DNA from: Metallumcola ferriviriculae
Lineage (GTDB): Bacteria > Bacillota > JADQBR01
DNA: 64,000 nucleotides
Assembly: GCF_035573695.1 (NCBI RefSeq)
Contig: NZ_CP121694.1
Location: forward strand, 2,766,501 to 2,830,500
Direction: 5' to 3'
Shown here: one piece after another, positions 25,662-34,201 of the stretch
How the letters are laid out: each line of letters opens with the position of its first letter
Position numbering within the stretch: the stretch's first letter is position 1
The notes under the pieces: model-generated
Database searches by the model: none
What the model was told of the DNA's origin: nothing
Seen by the model: only the letters and a program-made list of their open reading frames with translations
Translations under genes and position numbers: made by a program

Positions 25662-26303
25662 AAGTTTAAAACGGTGGCGAACAGCGAAAGCCGCAGCTTC
25701 AGCCCGATTACTGAGGCCGAGTTTGGCTAAAACATTACTGACATAGTTTTTGATTGTTTTGTAACTTAAAAACAATTCCTGGGCTATTTCCTTATTAGTT
25801 TTACCTTCGGCAATGAAAATAAGGATTTTCTTCTCTGTCTCGTTTAATTCCTCCAACCCCGGCTGCTCCAATTGGTTTGGGTTTTTCAATAAATTGAGCA
25901 CCCGCCCGGTAATGGCCGGATCCAGCATGGAATCTCCATTATAGACTCTTTCGATAGCTTCCACCAGTTTTTGTTTACCAATTTGCTTTAAGACATAACC
26001 GCTGGCACCGGCCATGATGGATGCCACTATAGCCTCATCGTCTGAATAAGAGGAAAGCATCAACACTTTCACTTTATGGCTATCCGACATTATCTCGCGG
26101 CAAGCTTCTATTCCATTACCGTCGGGAAAGCGAACATCCATCAGCACTACATCGGGCTTTAGCTGTTTGACTTTTTTCACTGCCTCCGAAGGGTCGCTGG
26201 CTTCTCCAACTAGTTCGAAGTTATCCTGGGCCTTGATTATAAAGCTGAGTCCCAGGCGCACCATCTCATGGTCGTCTGCAATCATCACTTTAATTTTAGC
26301 CAT
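25659..26303 (-). CDS. NarL/FixJ-family response regulator
   Basis: 214 residues. Receiver domain: IKVMIADDHEMVRLGLSFII (acidic pair), VVLMDVRFPDGNGIEACREI (phospho-acceptor Asp), VLMLSSYSDDEAIVASIMAG and SGYVLKQIGKQKLVEAI (conserved Lys). C-terminal LuxR-type helix-turn-helix: LNETEKKILIFIAEGKTNKE, LFLSYKTIKNYVSNVLAKLG. The ATG at 26303 lies 9 bases after CAGGAGG, inside the end of the kinase gene (8-base overlap), so the pair is coupled. Targets are not visible; the nearest flanking genes are a putrescine-type aminotransferase and a thioesterase. Confidence 0.95.
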   Translation of the reverse strand: MAKIKVMIADDHEMVRLGLSFIIKAQDNFELVGEASDPSEAVKKVKQLKPDVVLMDVRFPDGNGIEACREIMSDSHKVKVLMLSSYSDDEAIVASIMAGASGYVLKQIGKQKLVEAIERVYNGDSMLDPAITGRVLNLLKNPNQLEQPGLEELNETEKKILIFIAEGKTNKEIAQELFLSYKTIKNYVSNVLAKLGLSNRAEAAAFAVRHRFKL

Positions 26304-27735
26304 TGTCATCGCCTCCTGTGGGTACAATAACTCTAATCTCCGTACCCCTGCCAATTTCACTGTCTATTGAAAGAGTTCCCTTCAGTTCTCTTACTCTTTC
26401 AGCAATGTTGTACATGCCGCGACGCCCTAGTTTTACCTCCCTGGTATTAAAACCCTGACCATCATCCACAATGCTGACATGAATCCCATTCGGCTTTATG
26501 TTAACTTCAAGTACTACTATTTTAGCCCGAGCATGCTGCCGGATATTATTGAGAGCTTCCCGCACAATATAATAAAGGTGGGTCCGCTGCTTTGGTGTCA
26601 GCCCCGGTGTAGCTTCTTCCCGATAGATAAACTCAGGCATGGTAAGGCTAGTTAAACGAAAATCCTGTACCAACTCCTGTAAATCTTTTCGCAAAGAAGT
26701 TTCCCGAAAATGCAAGTGGCGTAAATTCATAATGTATGCTCGAATGTCTGTAATTGTCTCAGCCAGCTTTTCCACTGAGTAATCTAAGTGCTCCTTGATT
26801 GTATTTTTTTCACTGTCTTCCTTATCAATAATTGATTGGGCAAATTCTAACCTCAAGCCGATACCATATAAGGATTGAATAGTACCATCATGGATTTCTC
26901 GACTGATACGCTCACGCTCTTTGAGAATAGCTTCCCGTTTTTCTGCTTCTTCCACCCTTCGCCGCTGTTCCACATCAAATAGTTCCAAACTGCGGATAAT
27001 GTTAAGTCCGATGCCGATACCCGCCACCATACGCAGGATTTGCACCGGTACTCCCGTTACTTTTAAAAAAGAATTATAGTTAATTAAAGATGCAGGAAAA
27101 AACTTGGCCTCAGGTACCACCAAACCCGTTAAAATACCATATAAGCCTAAAAATATCGCCCCCAGCCGCATTGCCCGGGTCAAATGGGAAGATATATCCA
27201 ATCCATCAAATTTATTGGCTTGGAGCCAAAAGGCCGCTGCTGCCACCAGTCCTGCCGGCAGCCCAATAAAATATCGAGCGAAGGAGCTGGTCGCTACAAT
27301 CCATTCAATATAATCAGGATGAAGCGGTTGCACAGAGAACGAAGCAATTACCCACAATGTAAATATCACGGTGGGCACCACGAAATGCACCGGCCAGTCA
27401 TATTTACGGGCCACGGCCACCTTTAACCCAAATACCATCAAAAACATATAAGAAACGGTAAGTAATAAATAGCCCAAAGTGAGAAACACTAAAAATTGGC
27501 TCTCCCCCAAAAATTCCCGCTGATAGGGAACAAAGGCCGCTGCCCAGTCCGCCAAACCATGGGTAATGGAGAACCATGCAAACAGCCGGATATCTTTGCT
27601 GAGAGTGTATTCACTCAGGGTAATATTTTTAATTAAAATGGCGAAACCCATGAGAAAATAAACCTGGCCATAGACAAAAAACACGACCAGGTTTTGTTGT
27701 TCAAAAAAAGTTTGCAAAAACTGCAATGCACTCAC
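26296..27735 (-). CDS. NarX-type sensor histidine kinase with multi-pass membrane sensor
   Basis: 479 residues. About seven hydrophobic helices in the first 245 residues (VFFVYGQVYFLMGFAILI, LVFLTLGYLLLTVSYMFLMV, VHFVVPTVIFTLWVIASF and others) form an integral membrane sensor. A HisKA_3 domain follows (REIHDGTIQSLYGIGLRLEF) and a HATPase domain (REALNNIRQHARAKIVVLEV, SIVDDGQGFN, RRGMYNIAERVRELKGTLSI). It should phosphorylate the regulator encoded immediately downstream. The start is uncertain: GTG at 27735, or a TTG nine bases later that is better spaced from GGCGGTGAG. Confidence 0.93.
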   Translation of the reverse strand: MSALQFLQTFFEQQNLVVFFVYGQVYFLMGFAILIKNITLSEYTLSKDIRLFAWFSITHGLADWAAAFVPYQREFLGESQFLVFLTLGYLLLTVSYMFLMVFGLKVAVARKYDWPVHFVVPTVIFTLWVIASFSVQPLHPDYIEWIVATSSFARYFIGLPAGLVAAAAFWLQANKFDGLDISSHLTRAMRLGAIFLGLYGILTGLVVPEAKFFPASLINYNSFLKVTGVPVQILRMVAGIGIGLNIIRSLELFDVEQRRRVEEAEKREAILKERERISREIHDGTIQSLYGIGLRLEFAQSIIDKEDSEKNTIKEHLDYSVEKLAETITDIRAYIMNLRHLHFRETSLRKDLQELVQDFRLTSLTMPEFIYREEATPGLTPKQRTHLYYIVREALNNIRQHARAKIVVLEVNIKPNGIHVSIVDDGQGFNTREVKLGRRGMYNIAERVRELKGTLSIDSEIGRGTEIRVIVPTGGDDNG

Positions 27736-27813
27736 CGCCTGCCAGCTTTATTAAGTACTATAGTTTTCGACACAGGCAATGCCCTTTCCTTTATTCTCCC
27801 TTTAGCGCCTATT

Positions 27814-28221
27814 TCAATTGTTTTCCTTCTTATCAAAACGATAATAAGTACCGCTGGCATAAGCTACCAGTTTTTCCTGATCCTCGTCGTAACAGCGGGC
27901 ATCAGCCACGATTAAAGTACGGCCCAGTTTGATCAACTCCGCTTCCGCCCGCAGACCACTTCCGGTGGCAGGGCGCAAATAATTAACCTTTAGTTCCACT
28001 GTATTGGCTCCCTGGTCAGGACCGATTTGCTGATTAACTAATACGGCAATTGCCGAATCCAATGCCGAAGCAATGACACCACCGTGTACTTGGCCGTACA
28101 CCTGTCGGTGCTTTTCCGACACAGACACTCGAACCATGGCGCTGCCGTCCCCCTTATAATCAATTTTCATGTCAATTAATTTCCAAAATGACCCCTCTGC
28201 CAAATCATTTAATCTAACCAT
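27814..28221 (-). CDS. PaaI-family hot-dog thioesterase
   Basis: 135 residues. The hot-dog signature VYGQVHGGVIASALDSAIAV is present, with ELKVNYLRPATGSGLRAEAE and a C-terminal beta strand VAYASGTYYRF. Such enzymes hydrolyse acyl- or aryl-CoA thioesters (phenylacetate and benzoate-type CoAs in known cases), which fits the CoA-ester catabolism in this window. The ATG at 28221 lies 6 bases after GGGAGG; an upstream in-frame TTG is too close. Confidence 0.9.
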   Translation of the reverse strand: MVRLNDLAEGSFWKLIDMKIDYKGDGSAMVRVSVSEKHRQVYGQVHGGVIASALDSAIAVLVNQQIGPDQGANTVELKVNYLRPATGSGLRAEAELIKLGRTLIVADARCYDEDQEKLVAYASGTYYRFDKKENN

Positions 28222-28444
28222 AACCAACCTCCCATAATTTCCTATATTTACTTACTTTCGACATGAAGCGAGCTTTTCCTGTAAAGAAAACATGGCATGC
28301 ACCAATCCCCACCCCCGTCGCAGCGCAAGACTTGGCAGCTTGCTGCCTTAGTCGAGCGGCGTGCCCTTTACGGGTGCAGCGCAAGACTTGGCAGCTTGCT
28401 GGTCCCCGACCGTGACTAATCGCCTCAATATTATCTGAATATTG
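28222..28444. repeat. intergenic region with a 26-bp direct repeat
   Basis: GCAGCGCAAGACTTGGCAGC followed by TTGCTG occurs exactly at 28320-28345 and 28376-28401, 56 bases apart. Each copy holds a small dyad (GCAAG...CTTGC). Composition is more GC-rich than neighbouring spacers. An open frame covers it but has no family resemblance and no ribosome binding site. Confidence 0.7.
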
Positions 28445-28489
28445 AATAACTTGACAAAAAGGTGCCTGACACCATTTTGTCAAGTTATT
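28445..28489 (-). repeat. REP-like palindrome, copy 8
   Basis: Full 45-bp copy. Its end provides the TAA stop codon (28485-28487) of the crotonase-family gene. Confidence 0.92.
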
Positions 28490-29312
28490 TGCCTTGGAAG
28501 TTAGGGTCTCTCTTTTCGAAGAAGGCGTTGACGGCTTCTTTATGGTCTGCTGAGCCGGAGACGATGGCCATGTGGGATGAAATCATGTCTAAGGCGGTAC
28601 GCATATCGGTATTGAGGCTGGAATAGACGGCCCGCTTAATCATACGGACGGCCAGCTGGGGGCCTTTGGCAAGTCGCTCAGCGTAGGCCTTTACTTCTTC
28701 GTCGAAGCTTCCATGAGAAAAAACTTTGGTTACCAAACCTAAGCGCAGGGCTTCGTCGGCCTTGACGATGTCGCCGAACCAAAGCATCTCCAGGGCCTTG
28801 GGAAGCCCGACCAGACGAGGTAAAAAGTATGCGCCGCCATCACCGGGAACCAAGCCCATCTTAACATAGGATTCACCCATAATGGCCTTATCGGATACTA
28901 CTCTAATGTCGCACATCAAGGCCATATCCAGTCCGGCACCCATAGCCGGGCCATTGATAGCGCAAATTACCGGCTTGTCAATACCTTCTAGGGTATACGC
29001 TACCCGATGGACAATCTTCATGAGACTGTCTTTTCGCTGCGTAGCAATAGTAGGACCGTCCGGGTCCAGGGCAATGCCGGCAATAAAACCTTCACCCTTT
29101 TCCATTACCGCTACATCGCCGCCGGCGCAAAATGCCTTACCACTGCCTGTGATTACTATTACATTAACCGTATCATCGTCCCTGGCCTCTTCCAGGTAAT
29201 TAACCCAGCCTTTGAGCAGGTCGTCACTGAAGGTATTAAACTGTTCGGGACGATTCAGGGTAATGGTGGCCACGCTGTCTTCTACACTATAAAGTATGTC
29301 ATTAAAATTCAT
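28485..29312 (-). CDS. enoyl-CoA hydratase/isomerase (crotonase) family protein
   Basis: 275 residues. ATITLNRPEQFNTFSDDLL, SGKAFCAGGDVAVMEKG (first oxyanion-hole segment), AINGPAMGAGLDMALMCDIR (second) and MGLVPGDGGAYFLPRLVGLP are diagnostic. The two glutamates of classical enoyl-CoA hydratase (one in GGGCE, one in QPE) are replaced by Asp (GAGLD) and Tyr (GESYV), so simple crotonyl-CoA hydration cannot be assumed; an isomerase or a specialised hydratase is possible. It follows the glutaconyl-CoA decarboxylase genes, separated by a terminator. The ATG at 29312 has AAGGAAAG upstream; the longer open frame lacks signals. Its stop codon lies in a dispersed palindrome. Confidence 0.88.
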   Translation of the reverse strand: MNFNDILYSVEDSVATITLNRPEQFNTFSDDLLKGWVNYLEEARDDDTVNVIVITGSGKAFCAGGDVAVMEKGEGFIAGIALDPDGPTIATQRKDSLMKIVHRVAYTLEGIDKPVICAINGPAMGAGLDMALMCDIRVVSDKAIMGESYVKMGLVPGDGGAYFLPRLVGLPKALEMLWFGDIVKADEALRLGLVTKVFSHGSFDEEVKAYAERLAKGPQLAVRMIKRAVYSSLNTDMRTALDMISSHMAIVSGSADHKEAVNAFFEKRDPNFQGK

Positions 29313-29451
29313 TCTTTCCTTCTCACCCCTTTTATTATAATTATCATGCTCTTTGCGAAACAAAGCAATACCGTTTAGTTCGCTTTCAGTTAAACCGCGA
29401 ATACTTATCATTGAACACCGGATATTCCCTACCTACGGTGACACCGAAACA

Positions 29452-29497
29452 GCCGAAAAAAGAAATAACCCCACAATGCGGACAATGGGGGTTACTT
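29452..29497 (-). terminator. terminator of the glutaryl-CoA/glutaconyl-CoA operon
   Basis: GTAACCCCC and GGGGTTAT (minus strand) pair around a loop containing ATTGTCCGCATT, followed by TTTCTTTTTTC. It starts about 30 bases beyond the gcdA stop. Confidence 0.75.
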
Positions 29498-29527
29498 CGC
29501 AGCCTGTGTTATTATTTCTTAAATTAT

Positions 29528-31285
29528 TTATCCTCTGATAGTCCTCGGTAAAATCATTTGATGTACCGGGGTAATTGACTTGGGATTCTGATAGCTTGCT
29601 TCGCTAAAAGCAAGACAGTAATTTCTCAGTAACGGCAGTGAGACAATTTCATCGATAAACCCGCGCTGAGCGCAGAAAATGGGGCGGGATTTATCATAGT
29701 AACTCTGCACCATCTGATTCATTTTTTCAATCACCGGTTCCAAATCTCTGCCTGCATCTTGTTCTTTGACAAGTCTGCGTGAATAAGCTGCCGCTGCGGC
29801 GGTTTCGCCATGCATCACGTAAATCTCGGTCAGCGGCGTGCCGATGGTGAAGGCATTGTTTTCATTGGCCTGAGGTCCGCCTAGGACATAATGAGCCGCG
29901 GCTGAACCTTTTCTCAACATGATACACATCATCGGCAGATCGGTCTTTTCAATAGAATAGATTACGCTCTGCCCTAAAGCCAATAATTCTGCTTCCTCAG
30001 ACGGGTCGCCCACATCAATGCCGGTAGTATCCTGCAGCCAGATAATGGGTAAATTATCCCTGCCGCAGAAGGTGACAAACTCATTCATCTTTATGAGGCC
30101 CTGACGGTAGAGCTTACCGCCAACCCCTGTGGCATCTTCGCCTCGGTATTCGGGGTAATTTTTGAAGAAGCCCTGTCTGTTACCAATCACACCCACCGGG
30201 AATCCGCCTATTTTGGCTACACCGGTAAATACTTCCGGACCATAGTCAGGCCTATATTCCATGAATTCACTGTTATCAGTCAATCTGGCCAATACTTCGA
30301 TAGAGTCGTACACTCGCTTTTGATTAATGGGCAGGATATAATTCAGCTCGTCGCCGGGGAATTTTGGCTCTACCGGTTCGGCAACCTGGAAAAACCGTGG
30401 GGCGTAAGCCGGAATACCTTTCATATAATCCTTGATCCCATCCAGTACTCCCTGCTCGGTCTCATGCACTTCTCTAAAATAGGCAGTATGGTCAAAATGA
30501 GTTTCCACCCGGCCCGGGGCCTTGGCTTTAAAGTTTTTTGTTGCCTCAATTAACCCTTGGACCCCTTCCAGGTCAAAGTGACCTTTAGGGCTCATACCAC
30601 CGACAATACCGGCACCGCCAACAGCTATATTGGCACCCTCATGGGCCAATAAAATGGTGGGACTGATGCCTTGATAACCGCCGCCGGCCGGATTAGTACC
30701 ATAAATAGCGTTTAGTACGGGAATGCCCAGCTTGTTCAATTCGGCATGCCTAAAGAAAGGTGTACCGCTGCCTCTGCGGTTTGGATAGATGTCTTCCTGC
30801 TCCGGCAGTTTCACACCGCTGCAGTTAGTAATCCATACCAGTGGAATGTTCAACCTTTTGGCCATGTCTGTGACCCTGAGAATGTTTTCCGACTGTCCGG
30901 CAATCCAAGCTCCGGCAATAACCTTGTTATCAAAGCCAATGATTACCGCCCATTTGCCCTCAATCTTACCCAGACCGTCTACTACCGCAGTACAGCCCTC
31001 TTCATTATCTGCTGGATTAAAAAAGGTGTGCAAAGGACACCATGTGCCTTCGTCAACCAAATATTCTATTCTATCATAGACTGTCATTTGGCCGCGCGCC
31101 CTGACCTTTTCTGCAGGCTTACCGGCTTCTTCCACCTTTTTTACCGCTTCAGCAATCAGGTCTTCCTGTTCTTTTATGTCAGCAAGGTTTCTCTTACCCA
31201 TACTTAAATCTCTTTTAGTTAACTCTTTGCCGATGTCCGGCATCTTTTCAAAATAAGGCCTTAACGGTTTTTGTTTTCTAGCCAT
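29528..31285 (-). CDS. gcdA: glutaconyl-CoA decarboxylase alpha subunit (carboxyltransferase)
   Basis: 585 residues, the length of Acidaminococcus GcdA. Two crotonase-like carboxyltransferase halves are seen: SGTPFFRHAELNKLGIPVLN, YGTNPAGGGYQGISPTILLA and IAVGGAGIVGGMSPKGHFDL in the first; FTGVAKIGGFPVGVIGNRQG, PIIWLQDTTGIDVGDPSEEA and MLRKGSAAAHYVLGGPQANE in the second. It moves the carboxyl group from glutaconyl-CoA to biotin on GcdC, giving crotonyl-CoA. The start ATG 31285 lies 8 bases after AAGGAG. Co-oriented downstream of the acyl-CoA dehydrogenase with a 30-base gap; last gene before the terminator. Confidence 0.95.
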   Translation of the reverse strand: MARKQKPLRPYFEKMPDIGKELTKRDLSMGKRNLADIKEQEDLIAEAVKKVEEAGKPAEKVRARGQMTVYDRIEYLVDEGTWCPLHTFFNPADNEEGCTAVVDGLGKIEGKWAVIIGFDNKVIAGAWIAGQSENILRVTDMAKRLNIPLVWITNCSGVKLPEQEDIYPNRRGSGTPFFRHAELNKLGIPVLNAIYGTNPAGGGYQGISPTILLAHEGANIAVGGAGIVGGMSPKGHFDLEGVQGLIEATKNFKAKAPGRVETHFDHTAYFREVHETEQGVLDGIKDYMKGIPAYAPRFFQVAEPVEPKFPGDELNYILPINQKRVYDSIEVLARLTDNSEFMEYRPDYGPEVFTGVAKIGGFPVGVIGNRQGFFKNYPEYRGEDATGVGGKLYRQGLIKMNEFVTFCGRDNLPIIWLQDTTGIDVGDPSEEAELLALGQSVIYSIEKTDLPMMCIMLRKGSAAAHYVLGGPQANENNAFTIGTPLTEIYVMHGETAAAAAYSRRLVKEQDAGRDLEPVIEKMNQMVQSYYDKSRPIFCAQRGFIDEIVSLPLLRNYCLAFSEASYQNPKSITPVHQMILPRTIRG

Positions 31286-31315
31286 AACACTCACTCCTTT
31301 GTGAAACTTGGCTAA

Positions 31316-32473
31316 TTACCTGTTAGGGGCATCTCCTAAAGCAATACCGGCAATTATCAGCTTCTGAATGTTGCTGGTTCCTTCTACGGTCTGCAGTGAC
31401 TTTGAGTCCCTCAAGAATCTTTCTGCCGGGTATTCAGTGGAAAAACCATAAGAACCAAAGATCTTCATGCACTCATTGGCGGCATGAACAGCAGCCTCAG
31501 CGGCATAATACTTGGCAATGGACGTTTCATATTGATTGGGCAGGCCTTGATCCTTTAACCAAGCAGCACGGTATACCAACAGCTGAGTAGCGTGATGTTC
31601 GGCATCCATTTCTGCAATTTGAGCCTGAATCATTTGATAGCTGCCGATTTTTTTGCCAAACTGAGTACGCTCATTGGCGTATTGAATGGAAGCTTCTACA
31701 CAAGCGGCACTGATACCTAAACCACCGGCGGCACAGCCGATACGAGTATTATTCAACTGCCACATACAAATTTTGAAACCGTCGCCTACTTTCCCTAAGA
31801 CACTGTCTTTGGGAATTTTAGCGCCATCGAAGGCTATTTCTCCGGTGGGAGCACAATACAAGCCGGCCTTGGTTTCGATACCGTTGGTTTCCACACCTTC
31901 CGTATTCTTTAAGTCAATAATAAAGCAGGTAAGACCTTTGTATTTTGCATCTTTATCAGTAACAGCATACAAAAGGCCATAGTCACCAAAGTGAGCGTTG
32001 GAAATCCACATTTTCTGGCCGTTTATTTCCCAGTGATCACCTTTGTCAGTGGCAGTAGTTTTCATACTGGCCACGTCAGAACCGGTGTTGGGTTCAGTAA
32101 TGGCAAAGAAACCAATCTTCTCGCCGCTTACCCAGCCGGGAATATACTTTTGCTTTTGCTCATCGGTGCCGAACTTATTCACAGTCAGCGACGGGCCAAT
32201 GTTCTGCATGTTAAAGGGCAGACGCCAAGAAGCGCTAACTTTGGCCACCTGTTCTGCCATAATTACGGATTCCAAGAGACCCATGCCGTTTCCGCCGTAT
32301 TCTTCGGGGATGCCGCAGCCAAAAAAGCCCAGCTCGCCCATCTTTTTCACCAATTCCGGGCGGAAGCGGTGATTTGCCTCATCTTCCTCCAATGTTGGCA
32401 AAATTTCATTTTCAGCAAACTTTTTCGCCATATCCTGAACCATTTGTTGTTCTTCTGTTAATCCAAAAAACAT
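31316..32473 (-). CDS. acyl-CoA dehydrogenase, probably non-decarboxylating glutaryl-CoA dehydrogenase
   Basis: 385 residues, FAD-dependent. Seen: GCGIPEEYGGNGMGLLESVI, FFAITEPNTGSDVASMKTTA, NGQKMWISNAHFGDYGLLYA, ERTQFGKKIGSYQMIQAQIA and the C-terminal FGSYGFSTEYPAERFLRDSK then QTVEGTSNIQKLI with the catalytic Glu. Placement inside the glutaconyl-CoA decarboxylase operon, between the biotin carrier and the alpha subunit, argues that it oxidises glutaryl-CoA to glutaconyl-CoA without decarboxylating it, as in anaerobic benzoate degraders such as Desulfococcus. Electrons would go to an ETF not seen here. GGGAGGGGAG precedes the ATG. Confidence 0.9.
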   Translation of the reverse strand: MFFGLTEEQQMVQDMAKKFAENEILPTLEEDEANHRFRPELVKKMGELGFFGCGIPEEYGGNGMGLLESVIMAEQVAKVSASWRLPFNMQNIGPSLTVNKFGTDEQKQKYIPGWVSGEKIGFFAITEPNTGSDVASMKTTATDKGDHWEINGQKMWISNAHFGDYGLLYAVTDKDAKYKGLTCFIIDLKNTEGVETNGIETKAGLYCAPTGEIAFDGAKIPKDSVLGKVGDGFKICMWQLNNTRIGCAAGGLGISAACVEASIQYANERTQFGKKIGSYQMIQAQIAEMDAEHHATQLLVYRAAWLKDQGLPNQYETSIAKYYAAEAAVHAANECMKIFGSYGFSTEYPAERFLRDSKSLQTVEGTSNIQKLIIAGIALGDAPNR

Positions 32474-32513
32474 AATTTCTCCCCTCCCAAGGGTTTAGAA
32501 TGTTTTGCTGATT

Positions 32514-32726
32514 TTACTCAACGTCACAGATTACATCTTCTTCATTAATGGTATCTCCGGCAGATAATTTTAAATTTTTGATGGTACCTGCGTCAGTAGC
32601 AAATACCGGGGTTTCCATTTTCATCGCCTCAAGTACCAATACCACATCGTCCACTTCCACAGTGTCCCCGTCCTTCACGCTAACCTCTACAACTTTTCCT
32701 TCCATTGGAGCCAATAGCTTTGCCAT
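32514..32726 (-). CDS. gcdC: biotin carrier subunit of glutaconyl-CoA decarboxylase
   Basis: 70 residues: a bare biotinyl domain with the biotinylated lysine in VLVLEAMKMETPV (about residue 36) and GTIKNLKLSAGDTI after it. It lacks the long Ala/Pro linker that GcdC has in Acidaminococcus. It shuttles CO2 between GcdA and the membrane subunit GcdB. AAGGAGG stands 9 bases before the ATG. Confidence 0.95.
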   Translation of the reverse strand: MAKLLAPMEGKVVEVSVKDGDTVEVDDVVLVLEAMKMETPVFATDAGTIKNLKLSAGDTINEEDVICDVE

Positions 32727-32788
32727 AATAAATTACCTCCTTAAAATATTTGGTTTGTAAACCTTTTAATGCCTTAATAGAATGCTCA

Positions 32789-33907
32789 TTATTGTAACAG
32801 GGAAATAAATATCCCCGCAGCAACCACCGTTCCAATCACACCGGCCACATTTGGACCCATGGCAAACATCATCAGATAGTTTTGCTTGTTCGCTTCAGAA
32901 CCTACCTTATGCACTACCCGGGCAGCCATGGGTACGGCAGATACACCGGCAGCACCGATAAGCGGGTTGATTTTTTGCTTAAGAAACAAGTTCATAAACT
33001 TCGCCAACAGTAAGCCGGAAGTGGTGCTGATGGCAAAAGCAAACAATCCTAAGAAGAAAATAAATATCACCTTGGGCTGCAGGAAGTTTGCCGCGGTCAT
33101 GGTAGCACCGACGGAAAGCCCCAAAAAGATAGTGATAATGTTCATCAATTCGTTTTGCGCCGCATCAGTTAAGCGCTTGACCACACCGGCTTCTTTAAAG
33201 AGATTACCCATCATAAACATGGCCATAAGCGCCGCAGACGCCGGCACAAGCAGTACAATTATCACTGTAGTAACAATGGGAAAAAGAATTTTTTCTAGCT
33301 TACTCACCGGACGTAAACGCACCATCTTTATTTTGCGCTCTGCTTCAGTGGTGAAAAGTTTCATAATGGGCGGCTGAATTACCGGCACCAGCGCCATGTA
33401 CGAGTATGCGGCCACTGCCACTGCACCGATCATACCCGGCGCAAGCTTAGAACCGAGATAAATAGTGGTGGGTCCGTCAGCACCACCGATGATACCAATG
33501 GTTGCCGCTTCGTTGACACTAAAACCCAAAAACAATGCGGCGAAAAAGGTGAGATAAACGCCAACCTGAGCACCGGCACCCAGAAGCAGCGTCTTGGGAT
33601 TGGCGATAACCGGCCCAAAGTCCGTCAGTGCGCCCAATCCCAAGAAAATCAACGGCGGGATTACCTCCCAATCAATGCCGTAATGATAAAAACGCCAGAT
33701 AAGTCCATGACCCTCTTGCATTAAATTAGCCACCGGAATATTGGTTATCAAAATGCCAAAAGCAATGGGCAGCAGTAGTAAAGGTTCGTACTCCTTTTTG
33801 ATGGCAAAATAAAAAAGTATTCCCGCTATAATCCACATGATCAGATGTTTATATGTCAGCTCCGGCAAGCCGCTGGTTAAAATTATTTGCTGTATACTGT
33901 CAATCAT
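32789..33907 (-). CDS. gcdB: glutaconyl-CoA decarboxylase beta subunit (Na+ pump)
   Basis: 372 residues, integral membrane, OadB/MmdB/GcdB family. Motifs: EVIPPLIFLGLGALTDFGPV, TIGIIGGADGPTTIYLGSKL (the conserved Asp region for Na+ coupling), SVGATMTAANFLQPKVIF, and AAGVSAVPMAARVVHKVGSE followed by MFAMGPNVAGVIG. It decarboxylates carboxybiotin and exports Na+. GGAGG lies upstream of the ATG. Energy conservation by decarboxylation fits syntrophic or fermentative life. Confidence 0.96.
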   Translation of the reverse strand: MIDSIQQIILTSGLPELTYKHLIMWIIAGILFYFAIKKEYEPLLLLPIAFGILITNIPVANLMQEGHGLIWRFYHYGIDWEVIPPLIFLGLGALTDFGPVIANPKTLLLGAGAQVGVYLTFFAALFLGFSVNEAATIGIIGGADGPTTIYLGSKLAPGMIGAVAVAAYSYMALVPVIQPPIMKLFTTEAERKIKMVRLRPVSKLEKILFPIVTTVIIVLLVPASAALMAMFMMGNLFKEAGVVKRLTDAAQNELMNIITIFLGLSVGATMTAANFLQPKVIFIFFLGLFAFAISTTSGLLLAKFMNLFLKQKINPLIGAAGVSAVPMAARVVHKVGSEANKQNYLMMFAMGPNVAGVIGTVVAAGIFISLLQ

Positions 33908-33923
33908 TCCTCATTCCTCCGTC

Positions 33924-34085
33924 CTATGATGCTTGTGATTTCTTTTCTTCTGCTTTTGTACTGCTCTCAATCAATTTGACTACCCGGTATGTTACAGCAA
34001 TAGATATCTGCAGCACCACCATCACCATAAATACTCCGGCGATACCGCTAAAAAATACTTTAACGGCCAAATTCCAATCTGTCAT
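33924..34085 (-). CDS. OadG-like small membrane subunit (probable delta subunit)
   Basis: 53 residues from the ATG 34085: one hydrophobic helix (FFSGIAGVFMVMVVLQISIA) followed by a charged tail with AEEKKSQAS, the layout of OadG/MmdD/GcdD anchor subunits that hold the decarboxylase complex on the membrane. GGGGAG is 3 bases before the ATG. A GTG seven codons upstream, at 34106, is adjacent to AAAGGAG but has no spacing. Its start overlaps the small ORF at 34060-34179 in another frame. Confidence 0.8.
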   Translation of the reverse strand: MTDWNLAVKVFFSGIAGVFMVMVVLQISIAVTYRVVKLIESSTKAEEKKSQAS

Positions 34086-34179
34086 AGGCTCCCCTGACGG
34101 GTTCACCTCCTTTTAGTAAGCTTTTGAATAAGGCATCGCACATAAATCTTGAGCACTTGTGCTTGCAAAACATCGACAT
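34060..34179 (-). CDS. 39-residue Cys-containing small ORF leading the gcd operon
   Basis: Reads MSMFCKHKCSRFMCDALFKS then LLKGGEPVRGAYDRLEFGR. AGAGGAGAG lies 8 bases before the ATG (34179), and the start is about 12 bases after the predicted start site of the sigma-54 promoter, so it would be the first ribosome stop on the transcript. Cys5, Cys9 and Cys14 plus His7 could bind metal. It overlaps the first nine codons of the OadG-like gene in a different frame, suggesting translational coupling. No family recognised; it could be a leader peptide or a small subunit. Confidence 0.5.
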   Translation of the reverse strand: MSMFCKHKCSRFMCDALFKSLLKGGEPVRGAYDRLEFGR

Positions 34180-34201
34180 AATACTTACTCTCCTCTTAAT
34201 A

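Noticed and set aside
28214-28483. 89-codon open frame between thioesterase and crotonase genes
   Set aside because: It begins inside the palindrome, crosses the 26-bp direct repeat and overlaps the thioesterase start; residue pattern is not protein-like.
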